From an uncultured Clostridium sp. (GTDB lineage: Bacteria; Bacillota; Clostridia; TANB77; CAG-508): 44,562 nt of DNA. Under the pieces are notes generated by a model. That model made no database searches and was not told where the DNA came from. It saw only the letters and a program-made list of their open reading frames with translations. The stretch covers positions 1 through 44,562 of the forward strand of contig CANDIF010000012.1 in assembly GCA_947384775.1 (NCBI GenBank), read 5' to 3'. The translations under genes were made by a program, and so were the position numbers. Below, one piece after another: positions 1-5,704 of the stretch (position 1 is its first letter; each line of letters opens with the position of its first letter).

Positions 1-54
1 CAGATTTCTCGAGATGGCGGAACTGCTGATAGCCCTAGAACTTTAAGCAAATAA
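1..54 (+). CDS. C-terminal end of an unknown protein (partial)
   Basis: Frame 1 is open from the window edge to a TAA at 52-54 and encodes a short tail ending DGGTADSPRTLSK. The same tail is encoded in inverted orientation at the other edge of the window, so it is a real coding end shared by two paralogues. A terminator-like hairpin follows within 20 bases. I do not recognise the family and only 17 codons are visible. Its position just upstream of the retroelement is where a DGR target gene often lies, but the visible tail has no similarity to the template region. Confidence 0.55.
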   Translation, partial: QISRDGGTADSPRTLSK

Positions 55-73
55 TGAACAAAAGGTAAAAAAT

Positions 74-112
74 GTCACTAAGAAGGCCTTTGGTCTTCTA
101 GTGACTTACAAT
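74..112 (+). terminator. Hairpin terminator after the left-edge gene
   Basis: An inverted repeat GTCACTA...TAGTGAC with an inner GAAG/CTTC stem spans 74-105 and is followed by an AT-rich stretch. It separates the partial left-edge gene from the retroelement genes. Confidence 0.6.
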
Positions 113-148
113 ATTTTTAAAGGAGTGATTAAAATTAGTATTGTAACA

Positions 149-532
149 ATGGTGAAAGAAATAAAAGAAATACACCCTGAAAATATTGTAATGATAAAGT
201 GCGGAAACTTTTATAAAGTGTATGGAAAAGATGCATTCATAATATCTAACTTGTTTAAGTATTCAATAAAAGAAGAACAAGAAATAGTAAGCTCGGGATT
301 TCCTGTAAATTCCATAAAAAAAGTTGAAGCAAATACTTGTGAAGATACCAGAAGAAAAAGTGAACTTCTAGACAAGTGTATTGCTAAAATTAAAATTATA
401 GATTTTCTAATTAATTTAAGCTATACAAAACAAATAATCAATAATAAAAGATACCTTAAATTTGGGGAAGCTATTGATGAAATTGTTAAATACTTAATTG
501 GTTGGAAAAAATCTATAAATAAAGGGGCATAG
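149..532 (+). CDS. DGR accessory protein: MutS-like (MSL) N-terminus joined to Avd-like C-terminus
   Basis: The first half carries the pattern VMIKCGNFYKVYGKDA followed by a SSGFPVNS block, which resembles the mismatch-recognition domain I of MutS and the MSL accessory proteins reported beside diversity-generating retroelements. The second half, from about residue 60, has the heptad-rich pattern IDFLINLSY...KRYLKFGEAIDEI and ends LIGWKKS, as in the last two helices of the Avd four-helix bundle, which binds the DGR reverse transcriptase and template RNA. Helices 1-2 of Avd and the end of MSL are missing, so this looks like an in-frame deletion fusion of adjacent msl and avd genes. An intact MSL gene lies at 1866-2279 on the other strand. 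The start is uncertain: a good AAAGGAG at 118-124 points to an ATT near 134, while 149 is the first ATG. The template region follows directly. Confidence 0.6.
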   Translation: MVKEIKEIHPENIVMIKCGNFYKVYGKDAFIISNLFKYSIKEEQEIVSSGFPVNSIKKVEANTCEDTRRKSELLDKCIAKIKIIDFLINLSYTKQIINNKRYLKFGEAIDEIVKYLIGWKKSINKGA

Positions 533-559
533 TTGTCGATCTGTGCAGAGTGTTTTTGT

Positions 560-735
560 GATTGGTTCGTTTGGCTTGCTTCGCGTTATGCTAATTGCAA
601 TACGAGCAATGCTAACTTCGGTTTGCGCAATGTAAACAGTGCTAACCTTAACAGTAACAACTTGTTCAATTCGAACGGTACAGCTAATAACAACAACAAC
701 TTCGTGCGCCCGGTAGCTTCTGTAAACTGTGGTTA
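560..735 (+). other. DGR template region (TR)
   Basis: Read in the frame of a target protein, this stretch gives WLASRYAN...FGLRNVN...FVRPVASV with about 17 Asn codons (AAT/AAC) spaced through it, including five in a row. That is the signature of a template for adenine mutagenesis of a C-type-lectin/FGE-type variable region, in which each AAY codon can become many residues. The frame stays open from a TTG at 533, just after the upstream stop, to 820, because the template mirrors coding sequence; it need not be translated. A terminator closes the transcript at 880-908. No matching variable region occurs in the window, so the target gene must lie elsewhere in the genome. Confidence 0.85.
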
Positions 736-879
736 TGCAATTATAAATTGTATAAGAGATAATATAGAAACAAACTGTTGTCCCATAGTTAAAAATTTTT
801 TAACTGTAAATCAAAAATAGATAAATATATTGGTTAGTAGGCATTTGCTCGAAGGGGAGTATATTTTAGAACTATTTTT

Positions 880-908
880 AAAAGTAGCCAATTAAGGCTA
901 CTTTTTTT
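880..908. terminator. Bidirectional terminator between TR and reverse transcriptase
   Basis: A perfect stem AAAGTAGCC / GGCTACTTT with a six-base loop has a T run on the plus side and, read in reverse, a T run on the minus side. It ends the plus-strand template transcript and the minus-strand reverse transcriptase transcript, which converge here. Confidence 0.85.
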
Positions 909-1861
909 AAAAATTTAATTTGTTATTAGATAAATGTTTATAACAAATTCTTGAATCAACTAGACTGCTTAAAGAGAGTTTTCCAATAGAATAAAGGTAT
1001 TCTTTTTTTGCTAGTCTTCTTTTTACAGTTCTATATCTGGCATAACCTCCAAATTTATTTCTGCCTAAAAAAATAAAGTTATCAGTGCTTTTAAAAATGC
1101 GGGTCTTTTTATTTAACACTAATTTTTCTTTATTTAAAAATTTCGTGATTTCTTTTAAACAGTATTGCAAATACTCTTTAGAATGATGAAAGATTAAGAA
1201 ATCATCTTGGTAACGAATGACACATTTTATTTTTAGAGTTTCTTTTATGAAATAATCTAAGTCATTTAAATAAAATATAGCAAGAATTTGACTCGTCATA
1301 TTACCGGATACTTAATCCTTTTTCATCACTATCAATAATATCAAAAACAATTTTCAAAGCTTTTTTATCTTTAATTTTTTTTAGTAATTTTTTTTTCAAA
1401 ATATCATGATCAATACTCTGAAAAAATTTACTTATGTCACATTTTAAAATATAATAAATGTTATATTTATTTGAATAGTAGTTTCTATATTTTATGTACA
1501 GTTCAAATGCATGACTAGTACCAAGATTTTTTCTGCTAGCAACATTAAAATCTAGTAAAGAAGGAAGAAGAGAAGGATACAAGATATGTCTAGCAACTAA
1601 GTGATTTATAACTTTATCTTGCATGTTTTGACTTACAATTCGTCTTTCTTTAGGTTCATAAATTGTAAAAACATTATATGGACCAACTATGTATTGTTCG
1701 TTTTTAAGGATATTATAAATTCTAGAAATATAAGTACATTTATATTCTTTGAAAAATTCAACTTTCTTTTTATTTTTTGTATTTCTACAAACTTCATTAA
1801 AAGCATCAAATATATTTTCCATATTATAAATATTTTGATACAGATTAGATTTCCTTTTCAT
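907..1861 (-). CDS. DGR reverse transcriptase, needs a +1 frameshift at CGG
   Basis: This reverse transcriptase copies the template RNA with errors at adenines and delivers the cDNA to the variable region. The N-terminal reading frame holds RT0-RT3, including the catalytic Asp block YILKCDISKFF at about residue 140. After the shift come GNMTSQILAIFYLNDLD (the G-x-x-x-S-Q motif 4 typical of DGR RTs), the catalytic box YQDDFL and motif 7 FLGRNKFGGYARY. The total is about 317 residues, normal for the family. The zero frame reads GLSI-CGG-TAA and stops; omitting the C of CGG (position 1306) gives GLSIGNMTSQ. YQDD is an unusual second position, where YMDD/YADD/YVDD are common. The ATG at 1861 has GTGGAG upstream and lies five bases after the MSL stop, so the two genes form an operon. 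A single-base pseudogene is the alternative, but the CGG pattern across the window argues against that. Confidence 0.88.
1304..1306 (-). other. +1 frameshift site, CGG codon 186 of the DGR RT
   Basis: The context is AGT ATC CGG TAA. Skipping the C gives GGT AAT ATG ACG, restoring the conserved GN of motif 4. In the zero frame a TAA stop follows CGG immediately, so without a shift the protein ends before its catalytic YQDD box. Confidence 0.85.
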
Positions 1862-1865
1862 CAAA

Positions 1866-2279
1866 TTACTCCACTTTATTAATTTCTATAATTTTATTTT
1901 TTAAGTTTGTTATGAATTGGTAAGCTTCAGATACTGAAAGAGTATCAATATCAATTGAAGAGATAGTACTTAAAAGCTCTGTAATAGCTTCTTTTTGCTG
2001 ATATTCAGTAATACTATATAAAGTATTGTCATCAGGTTCAATTATTCTAACAGTAAAATTATTAGTCTGAAATAAAGAATAATATTTATAAAAGCTAGAA
2101 CAAGGGAAACCACATTTTACAATAGAATCATTTAGATTGGTGAGCTTGAAATTAAAGGCATCAGATAATATGCGTGCATCTTCATCAAGTGCAATAAAGA
2201 AAATTCCACTTTTAAATAAATATATGGATTTAGAATCTTGTTTTTTTAAAGAAAGATAAGTATTATATAATTTACTCAA
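1866..2279 (-). CDS. DGR accessory protein, MutS-like (MSL)
   Basis: The 137-residue protein contains IYLFKSGIFFIALDEDA...KCGFPCSS, matching the fold pattern of MutS domain I (hydrophobic strand, G-x-F-F/Y, acidic loop, D-A). Such small MutS-like proteins are described as DGR accessory factors, probably acting in template recognition or cDNA handling. The start is a TTG at 2279 preceded by a strong GGGAGGTG Shine-Dalgarno sequence. It overlaps nothing and is followed after five bases by the reverse transcriptase ATG. It shares the first-half pattern of the fusion protein at 149-532, which suggests a duplicated or degraded second DGR accessory set. Confidence 0.65.
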   Translation of the reverse strand: MSKLYNTYLSLKKQDSKSIYLFKSGIFFIALDEDARILSDAFNFKLTNLNDSIVKCGFPCSSFYKYYSLFQTNNFTVRIIEPDDNTLYSITEYQQKEAITELLSTISSIDIDTLSVSEAYQFITNLKNKIIEINKVE

Positions 2280-2409
2280 ATTTACACCTCCCGAATAAAT
2301 ATAGAAAAATTATATACTACAAAATTCTACAGAAAGTGACAAAAAGGGACAAACAAATGTGAAAAATAATGAAAAAAAGTGAAAAAATAGTGAATGGAAT
2401 ATTAATTAA

Positions 2410-2438
2410 TTTACAAAATCCATTAAAAAATGTATAAT
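2410..2438 (+). promoter_or_regulatory. trmFO promoter
   Basis: TTTACA at 2410-2415 and TATAAT at 2433-2438 are 17 bases apart, with the start codon 42 bases downstream. Confidence 0.75.
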
Positions 2439-2479
2439 ACTATTTGAAATATATATATAAATGATAGGAGATAATCAAA

Positions 2480-3784
2480 ATGAATGATTATATAACTGTA
2501 ATAGGTGGAGGTTTAGCTGGATGTGAAGCTGCATATCAGATTGCAAAAAAAGGTATAAAGGTTAAATTATATGAAATGAAACCCAATAAGTATTCACCAG
2601 CACATTCAAATAAAAATTTAGCTGAAATAGTCTGTAGTAATTCTTTTAAATCAAATAATTTAACTAATGCATGTGGATTATTAAAAGAAGAACTAAGAAA
2701 GTTAGACTCTTTATTAATAAAAATTGCAGATAGAACATCAGTACCTGCAGGACAAGCATTAGCAGTGGATAGAGAAAAGTTTTCAAAAGCTGTTACAGAA
2801 GAAATAGAGAAAAATCCCAATATAGAAATTGTAAGAAAAGAAGTGGAAAAGATAGAAACTGATGAAATAACAATAATTGCAACAGGACCATTAACATCAG
2901 AAAAATTATCAAAGGAAATAAATAAACTTACAGGAGATGAAAACCTTTATTTTTATGATGCAGCAGCACCTATAATAGATAAATCAACTATAGATTTTAA
3001 TATAGCTTTTTATGGAGATAGATATGGAAAACAAGGAGATAATAGCTACATAAATTTGCCAATGAATAAGGAAGAATATGAAGCTTTTTATAATGAACTC
3101 GTAAATGCTGAAATAGTAACTTTGCATGATTTTGAAAAAAAGGAAATTTTTGAAGGCTGTATGCCAATAGAAATAATGGCAAAAAGAGGAGCAGACACAA
3201 TAAGGTTTGGACCATTGAAACCTGTAGGATTTACTGATCCAAGAACAGGAAATAGGCCATATGCATTAGTACAGTTGAGACAGGATAATGAACAAGGTAC
3301 ATTGTATAATATGGTTGGATTTCAAACAAATTTAAAATATGGAGAGCAAAAAAGAGTCTTTTCTATGATACCAGGATTAGAAAATGCAGAATTTGTGAAA
3401 TATGGAGTAATGCATAGAAATACTTTTATAAATTCATCTAAAATATTAACAAATACATATAATTTAAAAGAGAATACTAGCATATATTTTGCAGGACAAA
3501 TTTCTGGAGTGGAAGGATATGTAGAATCTATAGCATCAGGTTTGGCAGCCGGACTAAATGCAGTAGCACAATTTGAAAATAAAGAAAGAATAGTACTTCC
3601 AAAAGAAACGGTAATAGGAGCACTTGCAGATTATATATCAACAGAAAATGAGAAATTTCAGCCGATGAATGCAAATTTTGGAATATTACCAGAATTAGAA
3701 GAAAAGATAAAAGATAAATGGCAGAGATATGAAAAATTAAGCAAAAGGTCATTACAGAAATTGGATGAAACATTTACAAATTAA
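2480..3784 (+). CDS. trmFO: tRNA uridine-54 C5-methyltransferase (folate/FAD-dependent) TrmFO
   Basis: TrmFO makes ribothymidine at position 54 of tRNAs in the cytoplasm, using methylenetetrahydrofolate as carbon donor and FAD. The N-terminus has the dinucleotide-binding motif IGGGLAGCEAA at residues 8-18, then the family block EMKPNKYSPAH and SNSFKSNNL, and a C-terminal FAD-contact segment FAGQISGVEGYVES. The length of 434 residues is standard. ATAGGAG lies 9 bases before the ATG. The gene is a single unit with its own promoter. Its last codons (ACA TTT ACA AAT TAA) double as the -35 box of the downstream cassette. There is no in-frame CGG. Confidence 0.97.
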   Translation: MNDYITVIGGGLAGCEAAYQIAKKGIKVKLYEMKPNKYSPAHSNKNLAEIVCSNSFKSNNLTNACGLLKEELRKLDSLLIKIADRTSVPAGQALAVDREKFSKAVTEEIEKNPNIEIVRKEVEKIETDEITIIATGPLTSEKLSKEINKLTGDENLYFYDAAAPIIDKSTIDFNIAFYGDRYGKQGDNSYINLPMNKEEYEAFYNELVNAEIVTLHDFEKKEIFEGCMPIEIMAKRGADTIRFGPLKPVGFTDPRTGNRPYALVQLRQDNEQGTLYNMVGFQTNLKYGEQKRVFSMIPGLENAEFVKYGVMHRNTFINSSKILTNTYNLKENTSIYFAGQISGVEGYVESIASGLAAGLNAVAQFENKERIVLPKETVIGALADYISTENEKFQPMNANFGILPELEEKIKDKWQRYEKLSKRSLQKLDETFTN

Positions 3785-3801
3785 GCAAAATATGATATAA
3801 T
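3773..3801 (+). promoter_or_regulatory. Promoter of GC-rich cassette 1
   Basis: TTTACA at 3773-3778 (inside the end of trmFO) and TATAAT at 3796-3801 are 17 bases apart. The whole block from 3764 is repeated, diverged, at 4300 upstream of cassette 2. Confidence 0.75.
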
Positions 3802-3809
3802 ATATTTCT

Positions 3810-3825
3810 CTACTCTTAGGAGTGG
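3810..3825 (+). promoter_or_regulatory. 5' leader hairpin of cassette 1
   Basis: CTACTC / GAGTGG closes a four-base loop just after the expected transcription start. The equivalent place in cassette 2 has a different sequence that still pairs (TTCTACT / AGTAGAA, 4344-4363), which suggests selection on the RNA structure. Confidence 0.5.
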
Positions 3826-3852
3826 AAGAAATTTTATGTTAGGAGAATCATG

Positions 3853-4185
3853 ATGACTGAATCTGGAAAGCGCATGTCGAGGTTGCAGCAGCAGCTCGAT
3901 GCCATTAGGCAGAAGGGTGCTACCGAGACCTCCATGAGGCTGAGCGAAGAGCAGGCCGCATTCGTGAAGAACGAGTTGAAGCTCAAGACCATTCCGTGCC
4001 TGTACGAAATCCAGACAAAAAGGATTACAAACGTTTCTGGGGCCATGGGCATCCTGAAGGAAGTCCACCGCGCCAGCAAGCGTGGCCAGAAGACTGTCCG
4101 TAAGGATCTCCGCCAGAAAGAAGTTGGCGCGCTCCAGCGTGCCAAAGTGGATTTCCGGCCGGTGAAATATCGCATTATTTTCTAA
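3853..4185 (+). CDS. Unknown GC-rich cassette protein, copy 1
   Basis: A 110-residue basic protein I do not recognise. It has a Gln/Arg/Lys-rich N-terminus (RLQQQLDAIRQKG), a central LSEEQAAFVKNEL helix, a conserved LYEIQTKRI, an SKRGQKTVRK basic patch and the tail FRPVKYRII. It is about 50% identical by eye to the product of 4389-4730. Base composition is above half G+C and it uses GGC, CTG, CGC and one CGG (Arg; copy 2 has CGT there), unlike every neighbour. The promoter, leader and TTAGGAG Shine-Dalgarno sequence, in contrast, are AT-rich and host-like. The ATG at 3853 rather than 3850 keeps the same spacing to AGGAG as in copy 2. The protein may bind nucleic acid because it is basic; that is a guess. 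Confidence 0.7.
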   Translation: MTESGKRMSRLQQQLDAIRQKGATETSMRLSEEQAAFVKNELKLKTIPCLYEIQTKRITNVSGAMGILKEVHRASKRGQKTVRKDLRQKEVGALQRAKVDFRPVKYRIIF

Positions 4186-4219
4186 CGCGGATAAATATTT
4201 AACCGTAAAACAAACTGTA

Positions 4220-4256
4220 AAGGCGGCTCTCTGAATAGGGAGCCCGCCTTTTTATA
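4220..4256 (+). terminator. Terminator of cassette 1
   Basis: The stem AAGGCGG...CCGCCTT, extended by CTCTC/GGGAG, is followed by TTTTTATAT. Confidence 0.85.
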
Positions 4257-4308
4257 TACAAAAAAATATTATAAATTAAAATAGAGCTTATATTAATTAG
4301 ATGAAGCG

Positions 4309-4337
4309 TTTACAAATACAGAAAAATATGATATAAT
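4309..4337 (+). promoter_or_regulatory. Promoter of GC-rich cassette 2
   Basis: TTTACA at 4309-4314 and TATAAT at 4332-4337 are 17 bases apart and copy the cassette 1 promoter. A leader hairpin TTCTACT / AGTAGAA follows at 4344-4363. Confidence 0.75.
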
Positions 4338-4388
4338 ATAAACTTCTACTTCGAGGAGTAGAAAAAAATTTATGTTAGGAGAATCGGA

Positions 4389-4730
4389 ATGGTCAATTCT
4401 GGGAAAAACATGAAAAAACTGGAGAAAAAGCTCAATGCCAGCCGGCAGAAGGGCCAACGGGAGGTAAACCTGGAGCTGAGTGAAGCACAGGCGGCTTTCG
4501 TGAAGGATGAGCTGAGGTTCCCAATCTCTGTGCTCTTATACGAAATCCAGACCCAACGGATCGAAAACGTGACCACCACAAAGGGCCTCTTGCAGGAGAT
4601 TCACCGCTCGCACAAGCGTGGCGACAACACTATCCGCAAGAGCGTCCGACCCAGGGACTTGGACGTGTTGGAAAGCGCGGGAGTGAAATTCCGTCCGGTG
4701 AGGTATCGCATCATCTTGAGTGCGACTTAA
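4389..4730 (+). CDS. Unknown GC-rich cassette protein, copy 2
   Basis: This 113-residue basic protein is the paralogue of the product at 3853-4185, sharing the RQKG, LSEAQAAFVKDEL, LYEIQTQRI, HKRGDNTIRK and FRPVRYRII blocks. It is GC-rich and carries three in-frame CGG codons. Where copy 1 aligns, two of these face AGG codons, so they behave as plain arginine codons and not as the frameshift sites seen in native genes. That points to evolution in a genome where CGG is an ordinary codon, followed by transfer. AGGAG lies seven bases before the ATG. Function unknown. Confidence 0.7.
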   Translation: MVNSGKNMKKLEKKLNASRQKGQREVNLELSEAQAAFVKDELRFPISVLLYEIQTQRIENVTTTKGLLQEIHRSHKRGDNTIRKSVRPRDLDVLESAGVKFRPVRYRIILSAT

Positions 4731-4754
4731 ATACTTCAACGTTACTCTAAATAA

Positions 4755-4785
4755 GCGGGAGAGGACCAGACTGGGCCTCTCCCGC
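4755..4785 (+). terminator. GC-rich hairpin after cassette 2
   Basis: A perfect ten-base stem GCGGGAGAGG / CCTCTCCCGC with an 11-base loop. No T run follows, so it may stabilise the mRNA rather than terminate. The AT-rich hairpin at 4804-4824 may complete termination. Confidence 0.6.
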
Positions 4786-4803
4786 AAACCATTATAAAGA
4801 AAG

Positions 4804-4828
4804 CACACATATTTAATATGTGTGTTTA
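4804..4828. terminator. Palindromic hairpin between convergent genes
   Basis: CACACATAT / ATATGTGTG with a three-base loop sits between cassette 2 and the convergent thioesterase gene. It could serve both strands. Confidence 0.55.
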
Positions 4829-4858
4829 TGATTTAAGAGTATTTATATAAATTAATAA

Positions 4859-5596
4859 TTAGCTGTTTTTTAGTTTAACAATACTATGTACCTCATCTGT
4901 GAATTTATTTTTTATAGTTATTGTATATTCATCATCATCTGGAATATCAGATTTATAATAATACATTTCTAATATATCGTCTAATTTTGCTTCATTTTTA
5001 TACATTATTTCAACATCAGAAAAATTACAAGAGATATTTACGGGCAAAGCTTCACAAGCAAAATCTAAATAATTTAAATTATTTACATGATGATTAGTAT
5101 CTAAGTCTCTTTGCAAGACAACATATTCTTTCATAAAAGCAGAATTTTCAGGTTCTGTAAATTTTTCTTGAATAGGTTCACTAAAAACATGTTTATCTAC
5201 TACTTTATAACGATTTGAAAATTCAGGAGTTATTTTAGCAAAAGAATGAGTAGTTATATCCATAGGAATCCACTTTGAACTTGCTGTTGCAACTAAATTA
5301 TTATTTTCATCAGTGATTTCAAAATCCCTATAAAATGATACAAATTTTTGCTTACTAGGCCAAGTTTTTACAATTAGGGTAGTATTCCAACGTGGTCTAG
5401 AATAAACATGAAGTTTCCAATTTAAAACAATCCATGCTATGCCAGTTTCTTTTACGGTATTTGGGCTGGAACCACAAAGACCTGAATGAATACATGCAAT
5501 TTCTTGCAAAAATCTTAAAATACCTTTATTAGAAAGCTCATTATTTTCTCCAACGTCAGATAAGGTTACTTCAAACTTTTTCGAATAAATATCCAT
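4859..5596 (-). CDS. Acyl-ACP thioesterase (FatA/FatB type)
   Basis: Acyl-ACP thioesterases release free fatty acids from acyl-carrier protein in the cytoplasm. The 245-residue protein has the double hot-dog layout: the N-terminal half has LSNKGILRFLQEIA and GIAWIVLNWKLHVYSRPRW, the second half YVVLQRDLDTNHHVNNLNYLDF. The N-x-H-x-x-N pattern (NHHVNN) supplies the expected catalytic Asn and His. The start at 5596 is chosen because GGAGG lies eight bases upstream and homology begins there (MDIYSKKFEVTLSDVG); the longer upstream frame covers the promoter. It is transcribed divergently from dxs. Confidence 0.88.
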   Translation of the reverse strand: MDIYSKKFEVTLSDVGENNELSNKGILRFLQEIACIHSGLCGSSPNTVKETGIAWIVLNWKLHVYSRPRWNTTLIVKTWPSKQKFVSFYRDFEITDENNNLVATASSKWIPMDITTHSFAKITPEFSNRYKVVDKHVFSEPIQEKFTEPENSAFMKEYVVLQRDLDTNHHVNNLNYLDFACEALPVNISCNFSDVEIMYKNEAKLDDILEMYYYKSDIPDDDEYTITIKNKFTDEVHSIVKLKNS

Positions 5597-5611
5597 GATT
5601 GCCTCCAATTC

Positions 5612-5640
5612 TTTATATATATTATCATAAAAAGTGACAA
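5612..5640 (-). promoter_or_regulatory. Thioesterase promoter
   Basis: On the minus strand TTGTCA (5640-5635) and TATAAA (5617-5612) are 17 bases apart, just upstream of the chosen start. Confidence 0.6.
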
Positions 5641-5652
5641 AAAACAAATAAG

Positions 5653-5681
5653 TTGACATTTTCGCTAATAGAATATACAAT
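5653..5681 (+). promoter_or_regulatory. dxs promoter
   Basis: TTGACA at 5653-5658 and TACAAT at 5676-5681 are separated by 17 bases. AGGAGG follows at 5691 and the ATG at 5705. It lies 13 bases from the divergent thioesterase promoter. Confidence 0.8.
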
Positions 5682-5704
5682 AGATTAGCTAGGAGGCAGA
5701 CAAA

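Larger units (their letters stand above)
3764..4785 (+). repeat. Tandem duplication of a promoter-leader-ORF cassette
   Basis: Unit 1 starts at GATGAAACATTTACAAAT (3764) and unit 2 at GATGAAGCGTTTACAAAT (4300), a period of 536 bases. Both units hold the same promoter, a leader hairpin, TTATGTTAGGAGAATC, a GC-rich ORF of about 110 codons and a GC-rich hairpin. Because unit 2 begins with a copy of the end of trmFO, the duplication took place at this locus, and the ORFs then diverged strongly. Confidence 0.75.

Noticed and set aside
533..820. A genuine Asn-rich protein gene
   Set aside because: The pattern of AAY codons and the FVRPVAS ending identify it as a DGR template; the open frame follows from mirroring the target gene. 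Translation cannot be ruled out.
1601..1882. 93-codon open frame opposite the reverse transcriptase
   Set aside because: It is a shadow of the RT coding strand with low-complexity Phe/Ile content.
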